The position numbers were made by a program, and so were the translations under genes. A stretch of DNA of 64,000 nucleotides from Candidatus Nitrospira kreftii (GTDB taxonomy: Bacteria; Nitrospirota; Nitrospiria; Nitrospirales; Nitrospiraceae): NCBI GenBank assembly GCA_014058405.1, contig CP047423.1, positions 1,426,001 through 1,490,000 of the forward strand. The letters run 5' to 3'. Below, in pieces: positions 37,265 through 46,656 of the stretch (its first letter is position 1; each line of letters starts with the position of its first letter). The notes under the pieces were generated by a model. It worked only from the letters and a program-made list of their open reading frames with translations. It did no database searches and was not told where the DNA came from.

Positions 37265-37952
37265 TCGGTGTCGATCGGGAGAGATGTGCAACTGCGGGCC
37301 GGAAGCGGTTCGACATGCCGGATTCGTAGGGGAGAGGCCCGAGCACCGGCACGCCCGCCTGTTGGCAGAGGATTTCAACCGTCGATCGTTCTTGAGCACG
37401 TGCGAAAGCCGATCGTACGGGCTCGGTACGATTTAGGACCAGACCTATCATGTGAATCCTTTTTCGTCGAAGCGCGTCGATCGTCAACAATGCATGGTTA
37501 ATCCCACCAAGCCCCGCACGCCCGACAATCACGACCGGAAGCCGCAACTGTTTCACCAGGTCCATCACATTGTCGCTTCGCGTGATAGGGACGTGCACGC
37601 CGCCGACTCCTTCAACGACCATGCACTCATATCGACTGGCTAGGAGCTGATAGATTTTCCTGATGGTGTCTGGATTGATGGATTGGTCACTCAGTTGTGC
37701 AGCGGTCAGGGGGGCCACCGGCGGTTCAAACGAATAGGGACAAATTGCGCCCAGCGGCTCCTCGCTTTCTATGATGGATTGCAGTCGTGCTGCATCTGAC
37801 CGCGAGTTTTTTCTCGCCAAGGTGCCTGTCTCGATCGGTTTCATGGCGCCGACTGAGCGGCCACGATTTTTGAGATGGAGCGCGAGTGCAGCTGCAACTA
37901 ATGTCTTTCCCACGCCTGTGTCAGTTCCCGTGATGAAGACTCCATACTTCAT
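37215..37952 (-). CDS. bioD: Dethiobiotin synthetase
   Basis: 245 aa from the ATG at 37952; a longer reading to 38108 overlaps the SDR and is a shadow. It closes the ureido ring of biotin with CO2 and ATP. The P-loop is ITGTDTGVGKTLVAAALALH, with MKPIETG, a PPVAPLTAA segment, MVVEGVGGVHVPI and RAGLGGINHALLT. It follows an SDR gene by 43 bp, and the pair could belong to the biotin pathway. bioB is at 14.3 kb and bioF and bioA are not in the window. Confidence 0.95.
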   Translation of the reverse strand: MKYGVFITGTDTGVGKTLVAAALALHLKNRGRSVGAMKPIETGTLARKNSRSDAARLQSIIESEEPLGAICPYSFEPPVAPLTAAQLSDQSINPDTIRKIYQLLASRYECMVVEGVGGVHVPITRSDNVMDLVKQLRLPVVIVGRAGLGGINHALLTIDALRRKRIHMIGLVLNRTEPVRSAFARAQERSTVEILCQQAGVPVLGPLPYESGMSNRFRPAVAHLSRSTPIKKLAMLMQKTAKRNR

Positions 37953-37995
37953 GAGAAAAATCCGATGGCCCGTGCAGTACGGATGTGTTTTTTGT

Positions 37996-38772
37996 TTAAA
38001 GATGTCTGCTGTCGCAGTTCCATACTTGTCCTGATATATCCTTGAGTTGAGCCAAATGCACGATGGTCCCGACGACTTCTTGAATATTCGGCGGACGGCG
38101 CAGGGCATGATCGAGCCAGCCTTGTTCTTCTGGGAAGATGCCTTCGGTCAAGTCGGTCTTTTGCCAGCCCGGTAGTACCAGGTTCACTTGAATATTCTGC
38201 GGTCCCCATTCTCGGGCCGCCGTCCTGACGAGACCGATCAGTCCGGCCTTTGAGGTGGCATACGCGCTTTGGCCAGTGGCGCCATGGAACCCCGTGTGAG
38301 ACCCGATCACAATGATGGAACCTCCGCCGCGAGAGATTAATGACGGCCCGATAGCGCGTAGACAATGAAAGGTTCCGGTGAGATTAGTCGTGATGACGTT
38401 GTTCCAAATCTCTTCCGAATGACGCACAAGCAGGGTGCTCTGTCCGATTCCCGCATTACAGATCATGACCAGTGAGCCCGATGCGTGGCTAGAGAACTTG
38501 TCCGTCATACGACGAACGGATTCACCTTCACGAATATCCGCGGGATAGAGATCACCGGTTCCACCCGCGTGGAGAAGATTGCGCAATGTCGTATCTGCCG
38601 CCGCTTTATTGCGATAATAGTGGACGCCCACGTACCATCCGGCTTTTCCAAAGGCCTCACAGATGGCCCGACCGATCCCACCGGAAGCTCCGGTAATGAG
38701 GGCTGCCTGACGAGTCGTGGTGTGGAGCTCTTGATCAGTTGCAGAGGGGAATGATGATGCTGAGAGTTCCAT
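37996..38772 (-). CDS. Short-chain dehydrogenase/reductase (FabG-like)
   Basis: 258 aa from the ATG at 38772. It has the cofactor motif LITGASGGIGRAICEAFG, the NAG segment MICNAGIG, catalytic Ser in IVIGSHTG and the YATSK pair, and the AAREWGPQNIQVNLVLPGW stretch of 3-oxoacyl-ACP reductases. NADP or NAD dependence is not settled. Its place just before bioD suggests a part in making the pimeloyl chain or another biotin precursor, but fatty-acid reductases of this type are common, so that is inference. Other SDR roles remain possible. Confidence 0.85.
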   Translation of the reverse strand: MELSASSFPSATDQELHTTTRQAALITGASGGIGRAICEAFGKAGWYVGVHYYRNKAAADTTLRNLLHAGGTGDLYPADIREGESVRRMTDKFSSHASGSLVMICNAGIGQSTLLVRHSEEIWNNVITTNLTGTFHCLRAIGPSLISRGGGSIIVIGSHTGFHGATGQSAYATSKAGLIGLVRTAAREWGPQNIQVNLVLPGWQKTDLTEGIFPEEQGWLDHALRRPPNIQEVVGTIVHLAQLKDISGQVWNCDSRHL

Positions 38773-38901
38773 GCTTGAGAGGATTATGCGGTGAGAAGAA
38801 GCCCAAGGCAAGCACGCGTCGGAAGTCAGCGCATCATCAGTCGGCTTGCCGCTCTTGTGACTCCTGTGGTACCGTCAAAATCTAGCTTCTGGAGCACGAA
38901 T

Positions 38902-39798
38902 ATGCGGAAACGTGAACTCATCATGCTGTGTGTAGGGATGATAGGTCTAGGCGTTCTTTCTGGACTTCACGTAGGATCTAAGGTTGCGGGTGCCGAAGAA
39001 ACGGTCACTATCGAGAAATCAGCGGAATATTTCCCCGACAGCCCCGGAAGCCGGTGGACGTATCGCGGTCAGATCAGCGAAGGACCTCTCCAGACGATCG
39101 AGCTGAAATTCTTCACGAACGTGTCGACGGTGTCTGGAACAAAAACCATCAACGGCACCACCGTGACGGTATTCCATGACACCAATCCCGGCAATCACGG
39201 ACCATCGGATAGTTTCTATCGACGAGATGCGGTCGGCATTGTCTACTATGGGTCGGAGCCTGGAACGCCGTTGGAGGAACAGATCACTCCCTATCAGATA
39301 TTTCGGTTTCCCTTAACCGTCCCATCATCATTTCAACAGTTTGATCGTAGCGGGCTCAATTTTGGGAGCGACATGGATCGTGACGGAACGGATGAAAAAG
39401 TCGATATGCAAGGTTGGAGCAGTGTGGTTGGTCTCGAAACGATCGCGGTTCCGGCTGGCACGTTTGATGAGACCATCAAAGTTGAAGCACGAATGAAGAT
39501 GCAGATCCATCTCTCCGGCAGCCGTCATACCATCTCGGGAAGCGACGTGATGACGGCATGGTTCGCCAAAGGCGTCGGTCTCGTGAAGTATTCAGAGCGA
39601 CAGGAGTTAGCCGGCGCGAGAGAGGATCGGGGCGTTGTGACGGAAATCTCGGAAGAACTTGAGGAGTATGACGTGAAAACACAGAAGGCCTCATTGCGTG
39701 GATTCGAACCCACGACGGAGGGTGTTTTCGCTGATCACTCGGCTGACCATGAACTGGGCCAAGTAGTCTTCCCCACCCGTTTTCGCTCCTATCCCTGA
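38902..39798 (+). CDS. Exported protein of unknown function
   Basis: 298 aa from the ATG at 38902, with GGAG seven bases upstream. A signal peptide (LIMLCVGMIGLGVLSGLHVG) ends near VAGA. The mature part begins SAEYFPDSPGSRWTYRGQIS and is beta-rich, a pattern I have seen in exported unknowns with a WTY start motif. There is DMDRDGTDEKVD, a possible calcium-binding loop, and SRHTISGSDVMTAWFAKGVG. The last 36 codons overlap putA on the other strand (108 bp), so the true end could differ by a sequencing slip. Function unknown. Confidence 0.7.
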   Translation: MRKRELIMLCVGMIGLGVLSGLHVGSKVAGAEETVTIEKSAEYFPDSPGSRWTYRGQISEGPLQTIELKFFTNVSTVSGTKTINGTTVTVFHDTNPGNHGPSDSFYRRDAVGIVYYGSEPGTPLEEQITPYQIFRFPLTVPSSFQQFDRSGLNFGSDMDRDGTDEKVDMQGWSSVVGLETIAVPAGTFDETIKVEARMKMQIHLSGSRHTISGSDVMTAWFAKGVGLVKYSERQELAGAREDRGVVTEISEELEEYDVKTQKASLRGFEPTTEGVFADHSADHELGQVVFPTRFRSYP

Positions 39799-42642
39799 GA
39801 AACGGTGCCCTCCGAAGGGTTGACGAGAGACCAGGGCACCGGTAATTGGTCGATTCAAGTACAGGTTACCCACATCAAACTGTTCGCGGGCGATCGCAAG
39901 ACTAGCGGGACTCCTCGTATAGACTCCACCCGTCAGTGCGTAGTCGGTCCCGTTTGCCATCCGTATCGCTTCGATAAAACTATCCGCCTTCATGACTGAT
40001 AATACCGGCCCGAATATTTCCTCTTGTGCCAATCGGTGGTGCGGCTGGATATCGACAAAGACCGTCGGTCCGACAAAATATCCTTCCTGAGCGACGGGAC
40101 ATTGCACAAGCATCCGCCCTTCTTCATGTCTGCTCGAAATGTACCGTTGAATACTGGCTTGCGCTCGAGCATCGATCACCGGTCCCACTCTAGTGCTAGG
40201 CTCCACGGGATCACCGATCTCCAAACTCAACACAGCTTCTCTCAAACGCGCGACGAATGGGTCGTAGACCGAGCGGTGAACGATCGCCCGCGAACAGGCC
40301 GAGCATTTCTGTCCCGCATATCCTGAGAACGACGCCACGACTCCCGTGATCGCCTCGTCGAGATCCGCCGTGTCATCGACAATGATGGCGTTCTTTCCAC
40401 CCATCTCGGCAATGACTCGTTTGATCATGGTCTGTCCTGGGCTTACGCGAGAGGCTTCGTGCAGGATATGAAGACCCACGGCCTGTGATCCAGTGAAGGC
40501 GATGGTCACCACCTGAGGATGTCCAACGAGTGCTTGTCCGATCTCCGGTCCCCCTGGCAGGCACGTCATACAGCCAACCGGTACACCCGCTTCGATCAAG
40601 ATGTCGGTGAGTAACGCTCCGAGGTGAGATGAGCGCTCAGAAGGTTTAAAGAGGACGGGATTGCCGCTCACCAGAGCTGCCGAGACCATTCCGGTTGGGA
40701 TCGCGAGAGGAAAGTTCCATGGCGCGATGACCGCCGTGAGGCCGCGTGGTCCATAGAGACGATGATTCAGTTCTCCTGGGTAGTCACCCAACCGTGTGGT
40801 CTGAGCCAATCGATCCATCTCATCTGCGTAGTAACGAAGAAAGTCGATAGCTTCGGCGACGTCGGCATCAGCCTCGCGCCAAGGCTTGCCGATTTCAACG
40901 ATTTCCCACGCAGCGAGTTCGTAGCGACGGCGGCTCATCGCTGTCGAGGCCTTGCGCAGAATATCTGATCGCGCGTCTGGCGCGGTGCGCCGCCAGTTCT
41001 CCCATTGCTTGACTGCCCGGTCGATGATCAGGCCCAGATCGGACATTGCTGCACTCTTCACTTGGGCGACGACCTCGCTCGGCTTACAAGGGTTTCGAGA
41101 TTGCAGCCATGAGCCGGTCAGTCCAATCTTGGATGTGCTGCCGTCCCATCGCCGACCGAGTTGAGATTGAACCGATATGATGCCTGCGTGCATAGCATCG
41201 CGAACATCGGCTTGAGAAAAGTCGCTGTGCGGTTTATTGACAAAGCTGCGAACGTGGTCCGCCGTCTTGATTGTCGGATGATGGGTCGAGGTCTGTGGGG
41301 GCGCAAGGAGCTGGGTTAGTGGCTGGGACTCCACATACTCTTTTTTGAGGAACGACTCATTGGATGTATTTTCCAGCAACCGCCGCACGAGATAGGCCAT
41401 GCCGGGCAGCAATCGTCCCACGGGAGCATAGAGCCGCACACGACGCCCCAGTTTGACCACGGCCTGTTGGAACGGCTCGGCCATGCCGAAGATCATCTGG
41501 TATTCTCGCGCATCGGGAGCTAGGCCACGCGATTCTGCATGGGCTTCCACGGCAGCCAATGTACGAAGATTATGTGTGCCGAACGCGGGACGGATCAGGT
41601 CCACATGATCGAAGAGAACGGGAATCAGACGTTCATAATTGCGATCCGTGTCCGCCTTCAGCTCAAAAAGAGGAGACGGCCAGCCGGCTTGTTGATACCG
41701 CACGGTATCGGAGTCCCAGTAGGCACCTTTGACCAGTCGAATCGTAATCGGCACGCCGCGGGTACGAACCCAGTCGACTAAGTTCTGAATGTCTCGTTCG
41801 GTGTTTCGGTGATAGGCCTGCAAGGCGAGACCAGCATGGGGATAGGATCGATAGGCTGGTTCGGCAAAAAGCCGCTTAAATATATCGAGGATCAGACCTT
41901 TAGTTTCTGCCTGCTCCATATCAAAAATGAGCCCCGCTGAGAGTTCGCGCGCTTGGTCGACCAGCGGGCGGAGGCGTGCAGCGACCGACTCATAACTGCC
42001 GTCGGGATCAATTGGATCCAGTCTCGATGAGAGAGCTGAAATCTTCAGTGAGAGCTGTACACGAGGAATCTGTCCCAAGTGGTCCTGCTCGAGCGACGGG
42101 GATGGAGGCCAAGCCTTGGCGGCCTGTCCGAGTTCAGACAAGGCATTGAGGCATTGATCTCGATAGTGATCGGCTTCCTGTTCGCTGATCGTGGCTTCAC
42201 CAAGCAGATCGGCGGACCAGGCCCGCCCTTCTTTCCATAACTGCGAGAAGACGGGAACTGATTCTTCAACCGAGGCGCCGGCAATAAAACTTTTGGCCAT
42301 CTGCTCAATCTGTTTCCTGATGGATTTGCCGGTTAGGCGAGCGCCGATGCCGGTTGCAGTCAACGCTCTGAAACCCCATTCCAGTCCGAACAACTGACTG
42401 TTCTCTTTGCCAAAGTACTCTTCGGCGAGGGAGACGACGCGCGCATCGTCTTCGATAACGGGGAGGACATCGATGAAGTGGAACAAACGGGTCTTGAAGG
42501 AAGGGTCTTTCATTGCCAAATTGATGGCTGAATGAGACCACCAGCGGGTATCGAAGATCGAGGGCGACAGACCGGCGGAGAGCTGGGCCAACTGCTTGCC
42601 GATACGGAGGATGGCCGGTTCGAGGGAAGGCGGCGTGGTCAT
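39691..42642 (-). CDS. putA: Bifunctional proline dehydrogenase / glutamate semialdehyde dehydrogenase
   Basis: 983 aa from the ATG at 42642, with GGAG upstream. The proline dehydrogenase barrel spans about 100-440 (QLSLKISALSSRLDPIDPDG, IRLVKGAYWDSDTVRYQQAG, GTHNLRTLAAVEAHAE) and the aldehyde dehydrogenase about 500-970 (VIAPWNFPLAIPTGMVSAAL, EMGGKNAIIVDDTADLDEAI, catalytic Cys in GYAGQKCSACSRA). The N-terminal DNA-binding domain of E. coli PutA is missing, so this is the non-regulatory type. It turns proline into glutamate. Its end shares sequence with an antisense unknown gene. Confidence 0.95.
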   Translation of the reverse strand: MTTPPSLEPAILRIGKQLAQLSAGLSPSIFDTRWWSHSAINLAMKDPSFKTRLFHFIDVLPVIEDDARVVSLAEEYFGKENSQLFGLEWGFRALTATGIGARLTGKSIRKQIEQMAKSFIAGASVEESVPVFSQLWKEGRAWSADLLGEATISEQEADHYRDQCLNALSELGQAAKAWPPSPSLEQDHLGQIPRVQLSLKISALSSRLDPIDPDGSYESVAARLRPLVDQARELSAGLIFDMEQAETKGLILDIFKRLFAEPAYRSYPHAGLALQAYHRNTERDIQNLVDWVRTRGVPITIRLVKGAYWDSDTVRYQQAGWPSPLFELKADTDRNYERLIPVLFDHVDLIRPAFGTHNLRTLAAVEAHAESRGLAPDAREYQMIFGMAEPFQQAVVKLGRRVRLYAPVGRLLPGMAYLVRRLLENTSNESFLKKEYVESQPLTQLLAPPQTSTHHPTIKTADHVRSFVNKPHSDFSQADVRDAMHAGIISVQSQLGRRWDGSTSKIGLTGSWLQSRNPCKPSEVVAQVKSAAMSDLGLIIDRAVKQWENWRRTAPDARSDILRKASTAMSRRRYELAAWEIVEIGKPWREADADVAEAIDFLRYYADEMDRLAQTTRLGDYPGELNHRLYGPRGLTAVIAPWNFPLAIPTGMVSAALVSGNPVLFKPSERSSHLGALLTDILIEAGVPVGCMTCLPGGPEIGQALVGHPQVVTIAFTGSQAVGLHILHEASRVSPGQTMIKRVIAEMGGKNAIIVDDTADLDEAITGVVASFSGYAGQKCSACSRAIVHRSVYDPFVARLREAVLSLEIGDPVEPSTRVGPVIDARAQASIQRYISSRHEEGRMLVQCPVAQEGYFVGPTVFVDIQPHHRLAQEEIFGPVLSVMKADSFIEAIRMANGTDYALTGGVYTRSPASLAIAREQFDVGNLYLNRPITGALVSRQPFGGHRFSGIGAKTGGEDYLAQFMVSRVISENTLRRGFESTQ

Positions 42643-42871
42643 CACGACTCCTGAGCAGGAGACTTCTGTCTGAGTTCAGTATACCTGTACGACAACCGAT
42701 GTGCACGTCCCGACTTCCCCAGTCGATGCATCAGTGATAGACCGACTGACCCATATCATTTGGCGCGTCGCATCGCTTATTATGATGACGGTATAACACT
42801 TCATGACAGCTTAATCGTGTCTCTGTCGCGTAAGAGATGTGGTTGGGCTCAACCCAATTGGAGAGAGGCGT

Positions 42872-43747
42872 ATGGCTGATGAACATACCCATGGGGCTCA
42901 GCAGCCTCAGGCACAAGATAATTTGATTCCCGGAGTGAAGCACGTCATCGCGGTCAGCAGCGGCAAGGGTGGAGTCGGTAAGTCAACCGTTGCGGCAAAC
43001 TTGGCCTGCGCCCTGGCATTGGCTGGAGCAAAGGTCGGGCTGTTGGATGCTGATCTCTACGGTCCTAATATTCCTATGATGATGGGAAGTACGACCGGAC
43101 CGGAACAGAAGGACGGCAAGATTATTCCTGTGGAGAGCTATGGCGTGAAGCTGATCTCCATGGCGTTCCTGGTCCCGGAAGAAGCCCCACTTGTTTGGCG
43201 TGGGCCGATGGTGCACCAGTATTTGCAGGCGTTCTTCCGCGATGTGCTCTGGGGGGACTTGGATTACCTTCTCATCGACTTGCCGCCTGGTACGGGGGAC
43301 GTGCAGTTGTCTTTGTCGCAGATGGTACCGTTAGCCGGCGCGATCACGGTCACGACACCGCAAGAAGTTGCGCTCTATGACGTGCGCAAAGGGATGGCGA
43401 TGTTCCAGAAGGTGAACGTCCCGCTTCTGGGTATCGTAGAGAATATGAGCTTTTTTGTCTGTGGGCATTGTGGGGAGCGGACAGAGATTTTCTCGCACGG
43501 AGGTGGGGAGCGGGCAGCCGCCAAAGTTGGTGTGCCGTTTCTTGGACGGGTTCCGATCGATCCAGCTATTCGGGATGGCGGGGATACAGGGCATCCCATC
43601 GTCGTGGCCAATCCGGAATCGCCTCAGGCAGTCGCGTTTCGAGAGATTGCGACGAGGATCTTGGAAGCCATGGGTCATACCGGGAAAGAAGGTCCATCTA
43701 TCGAGAGCTTGTTGAAAAAGATCAAGCAACCGTTCAGCAGTAATTGA
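42872..43747 (+). CDS. mrp: Mrp/ApbC-type iron-sulphur carrier ATPase
   Basis: 291 aa from the ATG at 42872, with GGAGAGAGG upstream. The deviant Walker A VSSGKGGVGKSTVAANLA, VGLLDADLYGPNIPMMMG, IDLPPGTGDVQLSLSQ and the cluster-binding CGHCGE (CxxC) mark the family. It loads Fe-S clusters onto targets. The DUF59 N-terminal domain found in many homologues is absent. It starts a plus-strand set with a Rieske protein, two unknowns and lipA, all consistent with Fe-S metabolism. Confidence 0.93.
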   Translation: MADEHTHGAQQPQAQDNLIPGVKHVIAVSSGKGGVGKSTVAANLACALALAGAKVGLLDADLYGPNIPMMMGSTTGPEQKDGKIIPVESYGVKLISMAFLVPEEAPLVWRGPMVHQYLQAFFRDVLWGDLDYLLIDLPPGTGDVQLSLSQMVPLAGAITVTTPQEVALYDVRKGMAMFQKVNVPLLGIVENMSFFVCGHCGERTEIFSHGGGERAAAKVGVPFLGRVPIDPAIRDGGDTGHPIVVANPESPQAVAFREIATRILEAMGHTGKEGPSIESLLKKIKQPFSSN

Positions 43748-43769
43748 GAGTCATCAGGTGGGGGAGGAG

Positions 43770-44075
43770 ATGGCGGAGTTTGTGCGTGTTGCAGCGCTGG
43801 CCGAGGTAAAGCCAGGACATGGCATTGTGGCGGAGGCGAATGGGAAAACGCTGGCTGTCTTCAATGTGGATGGGACGATCCATGCGATCAACAATACCTG
43901 TTGTCATCGAGAAGGCCCGTTAGGGGAGGGAGAATTAGACGGCGACATTGTGACCTGCCCTTGGCATGGGTGGCGGTTCAACGTCACCACTGGGGCATGC
44001 ATGAACAACCCTTCTGCAAAAGTTGAAGCCTATCAGGTCAAAGTGGAAGGTGATGATGTGAAGGTGTGGCTGTAG
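43770..44075 (+). CDS. Rieske-type [2Fe-2S] ferredoxin
   Basis: 101 aa from the ATG at 43770; a GTG at 43758 is in frame. The cluster ligands are in TCCHREGPLGEG and CPWHGWRFN, that is CxH and CxxH. It resembles small Rieske ferredoxins that serve NirD-like or dioxygenase reductases. Length and ligand spacing are normal. No partner reductase or oxygenase lies next to it. It follows mrp by 22 bp, so Mrp may help load its cluster (inference). Confidence 0.88.
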   Translation: MAEFVRVAALAEVKPGHGIVAEANGKTLAVFNVDGTIHAINNTCCHREGPLGEGELDGDIVTCPWHGWRFNVTTGACMNNPSAKVEAYQVKVEGDDVKVWL

Positions 44076-44196
44076 GTTGCCACACATCTCGCTCTGTCTA
44101 GTCTCTTCGGTCTGTTCGGCTGTCTTGTCCGATACCAGAGAGACTGGGTTATAACAAGAGAGACAATAATACTACTTCAGGATAGCGAGGCCTTCT

Positions 44197-44562
44197 ATGG
44201 CTCCGACCACCAACGATCAAACTGATATCGCAGCGGCACTCGTACGTCTCTACGTGTTTTTGACGCAGTACCTCGATCGATGTTCGGATGACGCTGCTCG
44301 GAAGAGCTATCCGGATTCCGAACTCCAGAAGCACCTGAATGAAACACGGCGAGAGCTCATGGAGATTCTATCCGTGAATCCGGTTGTGAAGAAGAAACTG
44401 GCCGATGAGTGCGACCGAATTCTGGCATTAGGAGCAAATTGTTTGAAATCTGGTATGGTCGACACGACCACACAGGCGCTGATTCGAGCTGAGCGTACGG
44501 TGCTCAGGCACAAGACTATTGCACTGAGCGATCTGGTGGCTGTCTTTAGAGCGCTCGTATGA
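44197..44562 (+). CDS. Helical protein of unknown function
   Basis: 121 aa, probably all helical and cytoplasmic, with no Cys cluster beyond two single Cys. Segments include LVRLYVFLTQYLDRC, KKLADECDRILALGANCLKS and RAERTVLRHKTIALSDLVAV. There is no known domain that I recognise. A weak Shine-Dalgarno (GGCC-like) precedes the ATG. It sits between the Rieske gene and another unknown, and may be part of the mrp-lipA set. Confidence 0.6.
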   Translation: MAPTTNDQTDIAAALVRLYVFLTQYLDRCSDDAARKSYPDSELQKHLNETRRELMEILSVNPVVKKKLADECDRILALGANCLKSGMVDTTTQALIRAERTVLRHKTIALSDLVAVFRALV

Positions 44563-44574
44563 CGCTGGGGGGAG

Positions 44575-44913
44575 ATGGGGCTCGACAAGCATCAGCTCGC
44601 TGGGTTGGATGATCGGGAACGAGGGTTCAGCAGACCGGTCGAATTTGAGCAGGATGGAGAGGGATATCACGCCATCCTCCGGTACGAAACTTTGCGCATC
44701 ACGACCCAGGCACATCCTACTCAGCATGAAGCCTTAACGGTCCTGATTCACACTCTGCAGTCACAAGGGTATCGGCAACTCAAAACTCAAATGAATTTTC
44801 GTGACGGCGTGTATCTTGGCTCACAGGAACTCTGGGTAGAATATCAGGATCCACCAGAAGCCAAGCAGGAACAGCCCGGCCTCCTGGGAAGAATATTGAG
44901 CTGGCTCAGGTGA
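44575..44913 (+). CDS. Small protein of unknown function
   Basis: 112 aa, start preceded by GGGGGGAG. It is a mixed alpha/beta protein, with AILRYETLRITTQAHPTQHE, LTVLIHTLQSQGYRQLKTQM and a closing amphipathic helix (PGLLGRILSWLR) that could touch a membrane. No family is recognised. It is 12 bp after the previous unknown and 14 bp before lipA, which implies one transcript. Confidence 0.6.
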   Translation: MGLDKHQLAGLDDRERGFSRPVEFEQDGEGYHAILRYETLRITTQAHPTQHEALTVLIHTLQSQGYRQLKTQMNFRDGVYLGSQELWVEYQDPPEAKQEQPGLLGRILSWLR

Positions 44914-44927
44914 CCAGTGAAGGATAG

Positions 44928-45851
44928 ATGGCCGACATGAGCTTCGTTCCATTGGGCGATCTTCGAGCTTCTTCAAGGACCAACCATCCACCATTCGAAC
45001 CCAGCCGACCGCGGCTTCCCTCCTGGTTTAAGGTCAATGCGAGGACCGGTCCTGACTATCTTGAAATCAAACACACGTTAGAACGGCTTAACCTTCACAC
45101 TATCTGTGAGGAGGCTCGTTGCCCCAATCGATGGGAATGCTGGAATGCTCGCACAGCGACATTCCTGATACTGGGCGATATCTGCACCAGGCGGTGCCAC
45201 TATTGTTCCGTGGAAACAGGCAGACCACTTGCGGTTGATACGTCTGAGCCTTCTCGGGTTGCGGACGCGGTGCGAGCCCTCGGCCTTCGCCATGCCGTCA
45301 TCACATCCGTGAATCGCGACGAGTTGCCGGATGGCGGGGCATCAGTCTTTGCTGAAACAATTCGGCAGACAAAGCGGCTGAGTCCAACTTGTACGATCGA
45401 AGTGTTAATCCCTGATTTTGAGGGCAATGAAGAGGCCCTTGCGACGGTCTGTGCCGAGAAGCCGGAGATCCTCAATCACAATATCGAAACCGTCAGACGG
45501 CTCTTTCCATCGATTCGCCCACAAGGAAAATATCAACGATCGATCGACTTCCTCGCAAGGGCTAAGGACTATGGAGTGAGGACAAAGTCCGGATTGATCC
45601 TAGGGATGGGGGAGACGCTTGAGGAAGCTCGTGAAGTCATGCGTGAACTTCGAACAGTCCAGTGCGACATCATCACCATCGGTCAATATCTTCAGCCGAC
45701 GAGAACCCATCTGCCGGTCGCCAAATTTTACGATTCCACGGACTTTGCGATGTTGAAAGAAGAGTGTTTCGCCATGGGATTTGGTCATGTGGAAGCAGGC
45801 CCGCTCGTGAGAAGTTCCTATCACGCGGAGCAACAAGTCTCTTCGGATTGA
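44928..45851 (+). CDS. lipA: Lipoyl synthase
   Basis: 307 aa; a second ATG at 44937 is possible. It inserts sulphur into octanoyl groups to make lipoate. Both clusters are marked: the auxiliary CEEARCPNRWECW (CxxxxCxxxxxC) and the radical SAM CTRRCHYC (CxxxCxxC). Also ATFLILGDICTRRC, VNRDELPDGGASVFAETIRQ, LNHNIETVRRLF, KSGLILGMGE and the end VRSSYHAEQQ. Length is normal. It ends 3 bp before the methyltransferase on the other strand. Confidence 0.96.
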   Translation: MADMSFVPLGDLRASSRTNHPPFEPSRPRLPSWFKVNARTGPDYLEIKHTLERLNLHTICEEARCPNRWECWNARTATFLILGDICTRRCHYCSVETGRPLAVDTSEPSRVADAVRALGLRHAVITSVNRDELPDGGASVFAETIRQTKRLSPTCTIEVLIPDFEGNEEALATVCAEKPEILNHNIETVRRLFPSIRPQGKYQRSIDFLARAKDYGVRTKSGLILGMGETLEEAREVMRELRTVQCDIITIGQYLQPTRTHLPVAKFYDSTDFAMLKEECFAMGFGHVEAGPLVRSSYHAEQQVSSD

Positions 45852-45854
45852 GCA

Positions 45855-46643
45855 TCAATTCTGTTTCCAGCCGGACAAGACACAGCGCTGCGCGATGAGC
45901 GGAGTGAATTGGGCAACGTCTTGAGCAATGTCAGTCATGAAACGGTCTGCGAGAGACTGGTCCTCAAAACATTCGTATACATCATCGAGAAAGCCGCCAC
46001 GCAGTAGTGGGTGATGGAGAAACTCAGGGCCTGAGCCAGTCGCAATTTCAAGCGGATACTCGATCGCCTCAACTCGTTGAAGGTCGAGTGTCTCAAGCCA
46101 CGTTTGTCCGTCCTGTGCGGATGGTCGTTCCTTCAGGTAGGCTTGGAATCGCTCTCGCTCCTTATTCAGCACTTGTTGGACCATTGCCTGATCCACTCGC
46201 TGCCACAATGAATCGAAGGTTCCATAGGACGGAAAGGTCAGGACCAGCTGGCCTCCTGGGTTGAGCCGCTCGACGAGTCCACGGACGGCCTCAAACCTGT
46301 TGGGGCGAAAGAACATGACGGAGAGATTACCCGTGATACGATCAAAGGTCGGTAGATCAGAAGGCAGGGCGCGCATGTCTGCACACTCAAACCTGAGCCA
46401 TGGTAAATGCGTACCTTGAATAGCTCTCGCACGTGCGACCTGACCGGCACTGATATCGACGGCCAACACCTCTCCGAATGGACCAATTTGTTCGGCAAGA
46501 AAAAAGGCGGGGATGCCGTGGCCGGATGCGATGTCGAGAATACGCAGGCCTGGTCGAAGGTCTAGGTGCTGGAGTAACGATTCGGCGAACGGCGTGGACC
46601 AATAGTCGTGCTTTGGCAGGAGCCAGCGTGTGTACTGGTTCAT
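45855..46643 (-). CDS. SAM-dependent methyltransferase, UbiE-like
   Basis: 262 aa. The class I fold is clear: motif I LRILDIASGHGIPAFFLAEQ, acidic loop VLAVDISAGQVARARA and motif II LRFECADMRALPSDLPTFDR. Substrate cannot be told from the sequence; it is shorter in its C-terminus than quinone methyltransferases. It lies 13 bp upstream of pgm's end, in the same direction, and converges with lipA. Confidence 0.85.
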   Translation of the reverse strand: MNQYTRWLLPKHDYWSTPFAESLLQHLDLRPGLRILDIASGHGIPAFFLAEQIGPFGEVLAVDISAGQVARARAIQGTHLPWLRFECADMRALPSDLPTFDRITGNLSVMFFRPNRFEAVRGLVERLNPGGQLVLTFPSYGTFDSLWQRVDQAMVQQVLNKERERFQAYLKERPSAQDGQTWLETLDLQRVEAIEYPLEIATGSGPEFLHHPLLRGGFLDDVYECFEDQSLADRFMTDIAQDVAQFTPLIAQRCVLSGWKQN

Positions 46644-46656
46644 AACGCGGCGAAAG

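Noticed and set aside
39697-39714. A tRNA T-arm-like sequence (CGTGG, TTCGAA loop, CCACG) near the end of putA
   Set aside because: The loop would be 8 bases, no acceptor, anticodon or D arm fits, and the bases encode the conserved PutA C-terminus (RRGFESTQ).
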